Assembly: GCF_024438035.1 (NCBI RefSeq)
Contig: NZ_JANFQF010000012.1
Span: 124,001 to 188,000, forward strand
Direction of reading: 5' to 3'
Source of the DNA: Rhodococcus tibetensis
GTDB taxonomy: Bacteria; Actinomycetota; Actinomycetes; Mycobacteriales; Mycobacteriaceae
DNA length: 64,000 nt
The notes beneath the pieces were generated by a model. The model was not told the DNA's origin, did no database searches, and saw only the letters and a list, made by a program, of their open reading frames with translations. Shown one piece after another: positions 9,001 to 16,881 of this stretch (its first letter is position 1; every line of letters begins with the position of its first letter). The position numbers and the translations under genes were made by a program.

Positions 9001-11584
9001 CGACGACGACGCCCTCGTCGTCCGGGCGTCCGGTGAGGCACTGCGATGCCTCGCCCTGCTGCGCACCGCGCCGCCCAGCGTTCCGATCGACACGGTCCAG
9101 AAGGCCAGTGAGATCACCCCGTTCCTCACGTCCGGCGCCATGAGCCACGGCGCGTTGAACTCCAATGCGCACGAGGCCGTCGCACACGGCACGAACATGG
9201 TCGGCGGGATGTCGAACAGCGGCGAGGGCGGCGAGCACATCTCCCGCTACGGCACCATCCGCGGTTCCCGGATCAAACAGTTCGCGTCCGGCCGCTTCGG
9301 TGTGTGGGCCGGCTACCTGGCCGACCCGATGCTCGAGGAACTCGAGATCAAGATCGCGCAGGGCGCCAAGCCCGGCGAGGGCGGGCAGCTGCCCGCACCC
9401 AAGGTGACCGTCGAGATCGCGGCCGCCCGCGGCGGCACACCCGGCGTCGAGCTCGTCTCGCCCCCACCGCATCACGACACCTACTCCATCGAGGACCTCG
9501 CGCAGCTGATCCACGACTGCAAGGCGGCACGGGTTCGCGTCATCGTCAAGCTCGTGTCCTCGGAGGGTATCGGGACCATCGCGGTGGGTGTCGCGAAGGC
9601 CGGCGCAGATGTCATCAACGTCGCCGGCAACACCGGCGGCACCGGCGCTGCTGCGGTCACCAGCCTCAAGTACGCCGGGCGTTCCGCCGAAATCGGTGTG
9701 GCCGAGGTTCATCAGGCACTGTGCGCCAACGGTTTGCGGCAGAAGGTGCTGCTCCGGTGTTCCGGCGCGCACCAGACGGCGAGTGACGTGGTGAAGTCGG
9801 CGCTCCTCGGGGCCGACAGCTTCGAGTTCGGCACCACCGCGCTGATGATGCTCAAGTGCGTCATGGCCAAGAACTGCAACATCAAGTGCCCCGCCGGCCT
9901 CACCACCAACCCGGAACTGTTCGACGGTGACCCGCGGGCCATGGCGCAGTACCTGCTCAACATCGCCCACGAGACTCGGGAGGTGCTCGCCGAGCTGGGC
10001 ATGACCTCATTGCGTGAGGCTCGCGGCCGGTCCGACCTGCTGCACCTGCTCGACCACCCGTCGAGTGTGGGCCAGCTCGACCTGCGGGCGATGCTCGCGG
10101 TAGTCGACGAGGTCACGATCGGTGATCCGGTGTATCTCGAGAAGGACTACACACTCGACGACGGCTGGCTGGTCCAGCTGCGGGCGGCCCTGGTCGAGCA
10201 GGGCCAGTCCACCGTCGAACTCGGTGACGGTGTGCGGCTGAGCAACCGTAACAAAAGCGTCGGCGCACAATTGGCCATCGACATCGAACGCATGCTCAAT
10301 CACGAACTGACCGAACAGGTTCTGCCGGCAGTGCTTCGTGACGAACGTGGTCGCGGTTACCTGCGCGAGGGCAGCGTCCGGATCTCCACCTCCGGGTCCG
10401 CGGGCCTGTCGTACGGCGCGTTCTGCAACGACGGTATGTCCCTCGTCCACACAGGCACCGCCAACGACGGTGTCGGCAAGGGTGCCAACGGCGGCAGCAT
10501 TGCCGTGTGCTCGCCCGGTGGCGGCTCAGACCTGCACGGCGGCAACGTGCTGATCGGCAATTTCGCCTTGTTCGGGGCCACCGGTGGACGCACGTTCGTC
10601 GAGGGTCAGGCCGGTGACCGCTTCGCTGTCCGCAATTCGGGAGCCACCGCAGTGGTCGAGGGCGTCGGCGATTTCGCCTGCGAGTACATGACCAACGGCG
10701 CGGTGCTCAACCTCGGCGGGTTCGGCAAGGGTGTCGGCAACGGAATGAGCGGCGGGTTCGTCTACCAATACGACCCCGAGGGCAAGCTGCCCGGCAAGGC
10801 CAGTGCCGATTCCATCCTGCTCGGTTCGATCACCGGCGACGACGAGCACGCGGCACTGCACCACCAGGCCGTGCACGTGCTGCTCGGCTGGCACCTCGCG
10901 GCCACGGGGTCCGCGAAGGCGGCATGGCTCCTCGAGAACTGGGAGACCGAGCAGCACCACTTCGTGTACGGCATGCCGCGTGCACTGCTGCAGTACCAGG
11001 ACAGCGACGAAATCCTGAAAGCCAAGCCTCGCAAGGACTTGGCCGACGAACTCGCCGCGGCACTGGTGGCGCACCAGGTACGCAAGTTCAAGCTGGACTA
11101 CCGCGACGGTCACGCAGTACTGGGCGGCGCAGTGCCCGGCTACGGCGAGGCCGACACCGAAGCCATGTTCGCGCTGCTGAACAACTACACGGTGCTGAAC
11201 GCGGCGCAGGAGATGGCGCTGTCCAAGCTGCCGGGTGCCGCGGATCCGTCCGATCCGGCGGTCGACAAGGCCGTCCGCAACCTGCTGCTCACCGAGGACT
11301 TCTTCCTCATGCAGCGACTGCAGCGGTACGCCCGCGAAGCCCTGAAGGGTTACAGCGACGAGGACCTGGCGGTGATGGTGGCGGCCAAGCGCCTCGCCGA
11401 CTACAAGGATGCGCTGCGCCGCCGCAACGTCCGGTCCATCGACGCCCCCGGTACCTACGGCTGGATTCTGCACCAGGATGCGAAGAACGTCGACAAGATC
11501 GGCCGGCTGCCCGGTTTCGAGGAACTGTTCGCGCAGCACGCTCTCCCCGATCTGATTCCCACGAGAGACGTGGTCCCCTCATGA
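6092..11584 (+). CDS. gltB: divergent glutamate synthase (GltB-like) large subunit
   Basis: 1830 residues; bacterial GltB is usually about 1500. It would make glutamate from glutamine and 2-oxoglutarate. Visible domains in order: type II glutamine amidotransferase with nucleophile-like Cys20 (KSSCGVGF) and HTRFSTNTDPHP; central domain (about 460-770, QVTNPSLDSIRE); an extra stretch about 895-1000; FMN synthase domain (about 1005-1390, GAMSHGALNSNAHEA, GEGGEHISRY); and a GXGXG beta-helix (about 1410-1600). The iron-sulfur motif reads CVMAKNCNIKC, i.e. C-x5-C-x3-C, one residue shorter than the usual C-x5-C-x4-C. About 190 residues follow the normal end. The start is TTG 6092 with GAGGAG 8 nt upstream. 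The stop overlaps the diflavin reductase start (ATGA). There is no gltD. Activity as a true GOGAT is likely but not proven. Confidence 0.8.
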   Translation: MNTSATESGLYDRTLDKSSCGVGFITRKDGVQTPDVLALGNEALCAVPHRGGMSAEGVGDGAGICIDLSVPFFRALTGRGELEACRFGVGNFFLPTDVAFHADAEAVIERALAEQGFEVLLERDVPVDATVLRPAAIKYQLPIRQWVFTAPEACTDGVEFDRRIHDALLAIEAVAYTRPDLAGMYPLSLSARTQVLKGRLNSHEVIPYFCDLVDPAHAVHTLFFHTRFSTNTDPHPTMAQPFRLMAHNGELNTDKKNRLSETAVARARNREIVRPHGQSDSCRLDQTLQSRVVEDGLDLVTAVVSMMPPAWENDTNLSPEVRAMLEYFSLYEEKNDGPAAVIFGNGTVVGARLDRLGLRPLRSVETDDYLCVTSEAGQIDFDPDTVRHRGRIEAGGMLYFDHREGRAYSSEEALELLAGRHDYCALVAEARHTIDALPEVDAEPGPLRYNGDLERHQRYVAYSHNQESFKFMMDPMLASGQEKISAMGYGNAINALSDQEGGVAKYFSQRFAQVTNPSLDSIRESDGMTLRVALGAKLHSGAESAPQIVVPSPILTHLDMLRIRKQTETPVQRFPMLYSPVPADAAANAAALEAAVDGLCDEVEAFARERGGIAILTDRHVATDRAALPMIIAISAVNQRLIEAGLRLRVSVVAESGQISSSHHVAAALGFGAAAIYPLAVRLRAEEKFADNADEAFKRFAKAAEKSLMKTMGRVGLCTAESYIGGEFFEPNYLDTDDPVLRRFFANVKTPVGGVGFAVIAQAVADWHAKALTVTGEKDVPLLGLFKERAEGAGHSYGTAAVRGFVDLTEEPIAFDTAGTQDHTESLRLLPLNRLGDAFGLDDDAYRNAGFQKLTPETIDGFDITPGYRAFARTMAEERTRRPAALRDVLDLPADVTFLTTAHEFRRQMGRFSRQGNNSFAVRGLASEQVGDDEFRLRLTGPHAGDPTVLAALGESLILRFGDDLREHRIDDDALVVRASGEALRCLALLRTAPPSVPIDTVQKASEITPFLTSGAMSHGALNSNAHEAVAHGTNMVGGMSNSGEGGEHISRYGTIRGSRIKQFASGRFGVWAGYLADPMLEELEIKIAQGAKPGEGGQLPAPKVTVEIAAARGGTPGVELVSPPPHHDTYSIEDLAQLIHDCKAARVRVIVKLVSSEGIGTIAVGVAKAGADVINVAGNTGGTGAAAVTSLKYAGRSAEIGVAEVHQALCANGLRQKVLLRCSGAHQTASDVVKSALLGADSFEFGTTALMMLKCVMAKNCNIKCPAGLTTNPELFDGDPRAMAQYLLNIAHETREVLAELGMTSLREARGRSDLLHLLDHPSSVGQLDLRAMLAVVDEVTIGDPVYLEKDYTLDDGWLVQLRAALVEQGQSTVELGDGVRLSNRNKSVGAQLAIDIERMLNHELTEQVLPAVLRDERGRGYLREGSVRISTSGSAGLSYGAFCNDGMSLVHTGTANDGVGKGANGGSIAVCSPGGGSDLHGGNVLIGNFALFGATGGRTFVEGQAGDRFAVRNSGATAVVEGVGDFACEYMTNGAVLNLGGFGKGVGNGMSGGFVYQYDPEGKLPGKASADSILLGSITGDDEHAALHHQAVHVLLGWHLAATGSAKAAWLLENWETEQHHFVYGMPRALLQYQDSDEILKAKPRKDLADELAAALVAHQVRKFKLDYRDGHAVLGGAVPGYGEADTEAMFALLNNYTVLNAAQEMALSKLPGAADPSDPAVDKAVRNLLLTEDFFLMQRLQRYAREALKGYSDEDLAVMVAAKRLADYKDALRRRNVRSIDAPGTYGWILHQDAKNVDKIGRLPGFEELFAQHALPDLIPTRDVVPS

Positions 11585-13350
11585 AGATGCCCTACATCCC
11601 CCAGGACGCCCCGTTCAGCGAGGACCAGCGTGTGTGGCTCACCGGCTTTCTGGCCGGAATGAGTTCCCGTCTCGCGGTCGGCAGCAATTCCGACGCGCCC
11701 GCTGCCGCCGCTGGGCAACTCCCCGCTGTCCACGTGCTGTACGGCAGCCAGACCGGCAACGCCGAGGGCGTCGCCGAAGATGCTGCCGCCGCGGCACGTT
11801 CGCACGGCTTCGCGCCGGTGGTCAGTGCGCTCGACGACGTCGAGGTCGACGCCCTGGTGTCGATGCAACGTGTGCTCGTCGTCACCTCCACCTACGGTGA
11901 GGGCGAAATGCCCGACAACGCGGAACTGTTCTGGCAGGCGCTGTCCGCGGAGACCGCGCCGCGATTGGAAACCACCGACTTCGCCGTGCTCGCACTCGGC
12001 GACACCGGCTACGACGGGTACTGCCAGGCCGGCAAGATGATCGACACCCGGCTCGAGCAGCTCGGCGCCCGCCGGGTTACTCCACGCGTCGACTGCGACG
12101 TCGACTACGAGGACACCGCCGCCGCATGGGTCGCCGACACCCTCCCCTTGTTCGCGGCCGTCGAAGGCATTCGCGGCGAGTCCCCCGTCGCCGCTGTCGC
12201 CGAGCCCGAAACGAAGCCGGCCCGCAAGCGGTCGCAGTGGAACCGCAAGAACCCCTACGTGTCCACACTGGCTGTCAACCGGAGGCTGTCGGGTGACGCC
12301 TCCGCGAAGGAGATCCGGCACTACGAGTTTGCACTGGCCGACAGTGGTCTCGAGTACGAGGCCGGTGACGCGCTCGGTGTGATGCCGATCAACGATCCCG
12401 CGCTCGTCGACGCTCTGGTGTCCCGGCTGGGCATCCCGGCGGACGCCGCCGTCACCGGCAAGGAACGTCCGTTCAGCGATCTGCTGATGCACTCTTGCGA
12501 AATCTCCACGCCGTCCCACGAATTCCTCGACGAGATCGAGAAGCGGGCCGGGAACGACGAGTTGACTCACGTCCTCCGGCACGGTGACAAGGAGGCACTC
12601 GATGCGTGGCTGTGGGGCAAGGACGTCCTCGATCTGCTACTCCTCGCTCCTGCGCTGTCGATGACCGCCGACGAGTTCGTGGGGGTGCTCAAGCCTCTGC
12701 AGCACCGGGCGTACTCCATTTCGTCGAGTCCACTCGCCGACCCCGGCAGTGTGCACCTCACCGTGGCCAGCGTCCGGCACACCTCCGCCGGTCGGGACCG
12801 CGGCGGTGTGTGCTCGACCTACCTGGCCGACCGTGTCGCCGAGGGCAGTACCGGCGGAATCTTCGTATCCAAGAACAAGTCGTTCCGCGTGCCTACCGAC
12901 GATCACGCGCCAATGATCATGGTGGGCCCCGGAACCGGTATCGCACCGTTCCGCGCGTTCCTGCAGGAACGCCAGGCGCGGGGCGCGTCGGGGCGCAACT
13001 GGTTGTTCTTCGGCGACCAGCACCGCGCGTCCGACTACATCTACGAGGACGAGATCGGTGCCATGAGCGACAGCGGTCTCCTCACCCGTCTCGACCTCGC
13101 CTTCTCCCGCGACCAGGCCGGGAAGATCTACGTCCAGAACCGGATGCTCGAGAACGGCAAGGAACTCTTCGCCTGGCTCGAGGACGGCGGCCACTTCTAC
13201 GTGTGCGGCGACGCAACCCGCATGGCGAAGGACGTCGATCGGGCACTGCACCAGGTGATCGCCACCCACGGTGGTCTCTCGGCCGAGGATGCGTCGGAGT
13301 ACGTCAACAAGCTCAAGAAAGACAAGCGCTACCTACGCGACGTGTACTGA
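11581..13350 (+). CDS. CysJ-like diflavin reductase (flavodoxin + FAD/NADPH domains)
   Basis: 589 residues. The N-terminal leader (APFSEDQRVWLTGFLAG) precedes a flavodoxin domain with FMN loop YGSQTGNAEGVAED, TSTYGEGEMPDN and LGDTGYDGYCQAG. It continues with an FAD domain (RAYSISSSP, GGVCSTYLAD) and an NADPH domain (MVGPGTGIAPFRAFLQER, FYVCGDATRMAKDV). The chain ends in KRYLRDVY, with the terminal aromatic residue typical of CysJ/P450-reductase enzymes. Such enzymes pass electrons from NADPH through FAD and FMN to a partner. No sulfite reductase hemoprotein is nearby. ATGA overlap with the gltB-like gene and the flavodoxin 37 bp downstream suggest it feeds the synthase. The electron acceptor is inference. 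Confidence 0.85.
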   Translation: MKMPYIPQDAPFSEDQRVWLTGFLAGMSSRLAVGSNSDAPAAAAGQLPAVHVLYGSQTGNAEGVAEDAAAAARSHGFAPVVSALDDVEVDALVSMQRVLVVTSTYGEGEMPDNAELFWQALSAETAPRLETTDFAVLALGDTGYDGYCQAGKMIDTRLEQLGARRVTPRVDCDVDYEDTAAAWVADTLPLFAAVEGIRGESPVAAVAEPETKPARKRSQWNRKNPYVSTLAVNRRLSGDASAKEIRHYEFALADSGLEYEAGDALGVMPINDPALVDALVSRLGIPADAAVTGKERPFSDLLMHSCEISTPSHEFLDEIEKRAGNDELTHVLRHGDKEALDAWLWGKDVLDLLLLAPALSMTADEFVGVLKPLQHRAYSISSSPLADPGSVHLTVASVRHTSAGRDRGGVCSTYLADRVAEGSTGGIFVSKNKSFRVPTDDHAPMIMVGPGTGIAPFRAFLQERQARGASGRNWLFFGDQHRASDYIYEDEIGAMSDSGLLTRLDLAFSRDQAGKIYVQNRMLENGKELFAWLEDGGHFYVCGDATRMAKDVDRALHQVIATHGGLSAEDASEYVNKLKKDKRYLRDVY

Positions 13351-13387
13351 GCACGCCCGCACCAACTTACGAGGAGAAGCAAGAAAC

Positions 13388-13837
13388 ATGGCAGTGGTGA
13401 TTCTGTACGGCAGCGAGGGCGGAACCGCCGAACTGGTAGCCGATCATCTCGCCGACGTGCTCGGCGCCTACGACGACACGTCCCTGTACGACATGATGGA
13501 GTTCGACGCGGGTGATCTCGACCCCGAGAATTTCCACGTCATCGTGTGCTCCACCTACGGTGAGGGCGAGCTGCCCACCGGCGCGGAACCCTTCTTCGAG
13601 GGTCTCGAGGAGGACGAGCCAAATCTGACGGGTCTGCGATTCGCGCTCTTCGGCCTCGGCGACAAGGTCTACGAAGACACCTACAACCGCGGCGGCGAGA
13701 TCATCGCGGAGAAGCTCGCCTCCCTCGGCGCGGTACAGGTTGGCGAACACGGCCGGCACGATGGGTCCAGCACCATCCGCCCCAAGGACCAGGCCGAGGA
13801 GTGGGCCAAGATCATCGGCGAGGAGTTCCTGGGATAG
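13388..13837 (+). CDS. flavodoxin (MioC/CysJ-like)
   Basis: 149-residue single-domain flavodoxin, cytosolic. FMN-binding loops visible: YGSEGGTAELVAD (phosphate loop), STYGEGELPTGAEPF and LFGLGDKVYEDTYNRGG. It is acidic, as expected for an electron carrier. The start is ATG 13388, preceded by GAGGAGAAG. It is the last gene of the gltB-diflavin reductase operon, so a natural reading is a shuttle from the reductase to the synthase, or an alternative acceptor. Similar short flavodoxins in other bacteria serve biotin synthase and other radical enzymes, so other partners are possible. Confidence 0.85.
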   Translation: MAVVILYGSEGGTAELVADHLADVLGAYDDTSLYDMMEFDAGDLDPENFHVIVCSTYGEGELPTGAEPFFEGLEEDEPNLTGLRFALFGLGDKVYEDTYNRGGEIIAEKLASLGAVQVGEHGRHDGSSTIRPKDQAEEWAKIIGEEFLG

Positions 13838-13842
13838 ACACC

Positions 13843-14706
13843 TCACGCCGGGAGCGGGGACTGAACGCTTCGCACCCACTCTCGACTCCCGGCGAGGTAG
13901 CGGTCCCGCGCCGCGGCGAAGAGGCGAACACTGTCGGATCCAGGCCAGTCCTCGGGCAGCATGCCGGCGGGCAGGCCCGGGTCGATGTACGGAATGATGC
14001 GCCATTCGTCGAGCAGCGGAACGAAGCGGACGAAGGCCTCGCGCGGCGAAACCTCCTCTGCCGCCGGGAGAGCAGCGCGGTGATGGTTCAGGAATTCTCG
14101 GTGACGGGCAGCGATGCCGCCCAGATCCCACCACCGCGCCGCCGCGTCCGCCATCGAACCGGGCACGGACATCGACGTGGACACGAAGGTGATCACATAG
14201 TCGGACAGGCCCAGTGCGTCGACGATGTCCCCCACCTCACCCGCGAGATACTCGGGGGCGATCCACAGACCCGCTGACACGGCGCCGCACCCGATCCACC
14301 CGAGCCGCCTGCGCAACTGGTGTCGCGCTGCCCGTTGCGATTCGGGGATGGTGAACGAGATCAGCCGCCAGGGGTCGGTGTCCGCCATCTGACGGAAGCC
14401 GAAGATCCGCGGATCGCCGCGTCTGAACATCGCCTCGGCCTGCTCCGTCACCTCGTACCCGCTCCGCCCGTCGCGGGTCAGCGGCCGCAGCACCCCCTTC
14501 TTCTTCAAGCGGGCCACGGCGATCCGCGTCGATTCGGACGGGATACCGACGGCTTGCATCAATTCCACGAAGTCGGCGATCGCAACCCACCCGCCGAGGT
14601 CGCGCACGTACGCGCCGAGGACGGTCCGGATCAGCGACGTCGCGCTGCCCGGCCGCGAATCGAAGTCGTCGAGGATCGCGCTCGCGGGTTCAGTCGGTGA
14701 GTTCAT
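13843..14706 (-). CDS. PaaX-family transcriptional regulator
   Basis: 287 residues. The N-terminal winged-helix part (SLIRTVLGAYVRDLGGWVAI, TRIAVARLKKKGVL) and the PaaX C-terminal domain (WRLISFTIPESQRAARHQLRRRLGWIG as a scan, then a DUF-like tail with LDEWRIIPYIDPGLP) are both present. PaaX repressors classically sense phenylacetyl-CoA-type aromatic CoA esters. Here ATG 14706 overlaps the end of kynU by 17 bp, so the regulator is the third gene of the kynA-kynU operon and probably controls it. Its ligand might be a tryptophan breakdown product; this is inference. It converges with the flavodoxin gene, whose stop lies 5 bp away. Confidence 0.8.
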   Translation of the reverse strand: MNSPTEPASAILDDFDSRPGSATSLIRTVLGAYVRDLGGWVAIADFVELMQAVGIPSESTRIAVARLKKKGVLRPLTRDGRSGYEVTEQAEAMFRRGDPRIFGFRQMADTDPWRLISFTIPESQRAARHQLRRRLGWIGCGAVSAGLWIAPEYLAGEVGDIVDALGLSDYVITFVSTSMSVPGSMADAAARWWDLGGIAARHREFLNHHRAALPAAEEVSPREAFVRFVPLLDEWRIIPYIDPGLPAGMLPEDWPGSDSVRLFAAARDRYLAGSREWVRSVQSPLPA

Positions 14707-15925
14707 CACGGATCGCGAGTATCCCGGCACACACCTCGGAGAAGCTCGTACTCAGCGGGCTCAGGCCGAGCCGCAGCCCCTGCGGGGCCCGGAAATCGGG
14801 GATGACACCCTTCTGCCACAACCTTTCGATGACAGCCTCGAATCGCTGGTGGTCGATGATCACGTGACCACCCCGCTCGGCGGGATCCTCCGGCGATCCG
14901 ATCTCTACGCCCAACGGAGTCAACAACTTCCGCACGAGTTCGAGCGCGTATTGCGTCAGCGCCACCGACTTGGCCCGAACGGCCTCCATGCCGACCTCGT
15001 CAATCAGCGCGAGAGTGTCCTGCATGGCGATCATGCCGAGGACAGACGGCGTTCCGCTGATCACCCGCCGGATGCCGGGCGCCGGTCGGTAGCCCTGCTC
15101 CATCGCGAACGGGTTGTCGCGGCCCATCCAGCCCCAGATCGGCTGCACGAAGTCCTGCTGATGTTCGGCGCGAACGTAGGCGAACGCCGGTGAGCCCGGA
15201 CCGCCGTTCAGATACTTGTACGTGCACCCGACCGCCAGATCGACACCCCACGTGTCGAGTTCGAGGGAAACCGAGCCGACGGAGTGACACAGGTCGAGCA
15301 GCAGGAGCGCACCGGCGTCGTGCGTCACGCGAGCGGCGCCGGCGGCGTCGACCAGGTAGCCCGAGCGGTACGCGACGTGGCTGAGCACGACGAGTGCGGT
15401 GTGTTCGGAGACCACGGACTTCAGGTCGCCGGTGGTGACGCCGCCGCGGGTATCGGACTCGATCCACCGCAACGTGAGCCCGAGTTCTCCGGCGACGGCC
15501 TCGAGCACGTACCGGTCCGTAGGGAAGTTGTCGCGGTCCACGACGATCTCGGTACGGTCCGGCCGCAACGCGAGCGCACCTCGCGCGAGTTTGTACAGCA
15601 GGACCGTCGTCGAGTCGCCGATAGTGGTCTGCCCGGCGGCCGCGCCGAGCGCCACCCTCGCGAGGGTGTCCCCGATCGTGATCGGAAGTTCGAACCACTC
15701 CTCGTCCCATCCGCGGATCAGCCGGCTACCCCACGCCTGGGTGACGAAGGAGTTGATCCGCTCGGCACTCGACTTGGTGGGCCGTCCGAGAGAGTTGCCG
15801 TCGAGGTACGCCACGACCGCGGGATCGTCGGCGCCGATGAACAGGTCACGGTAGGAACGCAGCGGATCCGAGGCGTCGAGTTCCTCGGCCCGGGTAGTCA
15901 GCACATCGGTCGACGCGGTCATCAT
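14690..15925 (-). CDS. kynU: kynureninase
   Basis: 411-residue PLP enzyme that cleaves kynurenine to anthranilate and alanine. Signature parts are YLDGNSLGRPTKSS near the N-terminus, DLCHSVGSV with the PLP-ring Asp, and the PLP lysine Lys237 in CTYKYLNGGPGSPAF. The family-typical W-G-W-x-G segment appears as PIWGWMGRDNPFAM. The ATG at 15925 overlaps the kynA stop (ATGA); an ATG at 15922 is equally in frame. The length matches bacterial KynU. It lies between kynA and the PaaX-type regulator on the same strand. Confidence 0.93.
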   Translation of the reverse strand: MMTASTDVLTTRAEELDASDPLRSYRDLFIGADDPAVVAYLDGNSLGRPTKSSAERINSFVTQAWGSRLIRGWDEEWFELPITIGDTLARVALGAAAGQTTIGDSTTVLLYKLARGALALRPDRTEIVVDRDNFPTDRYVLEAVAGELGLTLRWIESDTRGGVTTGDLKSVVSEHTALVVLSHVAYRSGYLVDAAGAARVTHDAGALLLLDLCHSVGSVSLELDTWGVDLAVGCTYKYLNGGPGSPAFAYVRAEHQQDFVQPIWGWMGRDNPFAMEQGYRPAPGIRRVISGTPSVLGMIAMQDTLALIDEVGMEAVRAKSVALTQYALELVRKLLTPLGVEIGSPEDPAERGGHVIIDHQRFEAVIERLWQKGVIPDFRAPQGLRLGLSPLSTSFSEVCAGILAIRDELTD

Positions 15926-16776
15926 CGTCCGATCTCGGTGCGTACGGCCAGCAGTTCGGGGAAGAACGTCAGCTCCAGTGCCTTCTGCAGAAATCCCACT
16001 CCGCTCGATCCTCCCGTGCCGGACTTCATGCCGATGGTGCGCAGAACCGTGCGCATGTGGCGAAAGCGCCACAGCTGGAAGTTCTCCTCGAGGTCGACGA
16101 ACTCCTCGAAGGCCTCGTAGACGGCCCAGTGCTCGTCGTGGTTCTCGTAGATGAACTTGATCAGGGGCATCAGGTCCTCGTTCAGCGTGTAGGCGGTGGT
16201 TATGTCGCGGTCCAGCGCGGAGGCCGGCACGTCATACCCGAGCCGCGACAGGCACTGCCAGAACGCGTCGTACAAACTCGGCTCGGTGAGGAGTCGCCCC
16301 AGCAGATCGTGGGCGGCGGGATCGGCTTCGAATACCTTCAACATGTCGGCGTTCTTGTTTCCGAGCACGAACTCGACGGCGCGGTACTGGTAGGACTGGA
16401 ACCCCGACGAGTTGCCGAGGAATTGGCGGAATTCCGAGTACTCGGTGGGGGTCAGCGTGGCCAGCACCGACCACTGTTCGGTCAGCGTCTTCTGGATGTG
16501 CTTGACGCGGGCCACGCACTTGAGCGCCCGGCCGATCTCGTCCGCGTCGAAAGCGGCTCGGGCCGCCAGTGTTTCGTGCAGAACGAGCTTCAACCAGAGT
16601 TCGGTGGTCTGGTGCTGGATGATGAACAGCAGTTCGTCGTGATGCTCCGGCCGGCTCACCGGTTTCTGCGCGCTCAGCAGGGTGTCGAGGTCGAGGTACG
16701 CGCCGTAACTCATTCGCTTGCTGAAGTCGGTGACGATGTCTCTCTCGATGGCTCTGGTGTTGGCCTGCACGCCCAT
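15922..16776 (-). CDS. kynA: tryptophan 2,3-dioxygenase
   Basis: 284 residues; heme enzyme that opens the indole ring of tryptophan to N-formylkynurenine, the first step of the kynurenine route. Active-site signatures: EHHDELLFIIQHQTTELWLK with His55 near the substrate, GNSSGFQSYQYR, and NFQLWRFRHMRTVLRTIG, which carries the proximal heme His. The start is ATG 16776 (MGVQANTRAI); an upstream GTG-type extension adds only MRTV. First gene of the kynA-kynU-regulator operon, divergent from the formamidase-like gene. The control region between them holds a 13-bp palindrome. Confidence 0.93.
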   Translation of the reverse strand: MGVQANTRAIERDIVTDFSKRMSYGAYLDLDTLLSAQKPVSRPEHHDELLFIIQHQTTELWLKLVLHETLAARAAFDADEIGRALKCVARVKHIQKTLTEQWSVLATLTPTEYSEFRQFLGNSSGFQSYQYRAVEFVLGNKNADMLKVFEADPAAHDLLGRLLTEPSLYDAFWQCLSRLGYDVPASALDRDITTAYTLNEDLMPLIKFIYENHDEHWAVYEAFEEFVDLEENFQLWRFRHMRTVLRTIGMKSGTGGSSGVGFLQKALELTFFPELLAVRTEIGR

Positions 16777-16849
16777 GACTGTCCTCACTACTGGTGTTCG
16801 AGTGCCGGGCTCTCGACCTTCATATTACATAATCGTGGCGACCGCTATA

Positions 16850-16862
16850 CAGATGTCATCTG
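16850..16862. promoter_or_regulatory. 13-bp palindrome between kynA and the divergent hydrolase gene
   Basis: CAGATG-T-CATCTG, perfect 6-bp arms, in the 105-bp divergent intergenic region, 19 bp before the hydrolase start. It is a good candidate operator for the PaaX-like regulator or another factor controlling both directions. A TATACA at 16845-16850 overlaps it and could be a -10 element for the plus-strand gene. Confidence 0.45.
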
Positions 16863-16881
16863 GAAAAAGTAGGGTAGATCC

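Noticed and set aside
6059-9970. 1303-residue open frame on the minus strand across the gltB-like gene
   Set aside because: Composition is that of an antisense shadow of high-GC coding DNA (His/Gly/Val/Asp-rich, no domain), while the plus strand carries clear GltB domains.
11581-13350. sulfite reductase flavoprotein CysJ as a sulfur-assimilation gene
   Set aside because: Domain make-up fits, but no CysI or other sulfate genes are present and the gene is coupled to the gltB-like gene.
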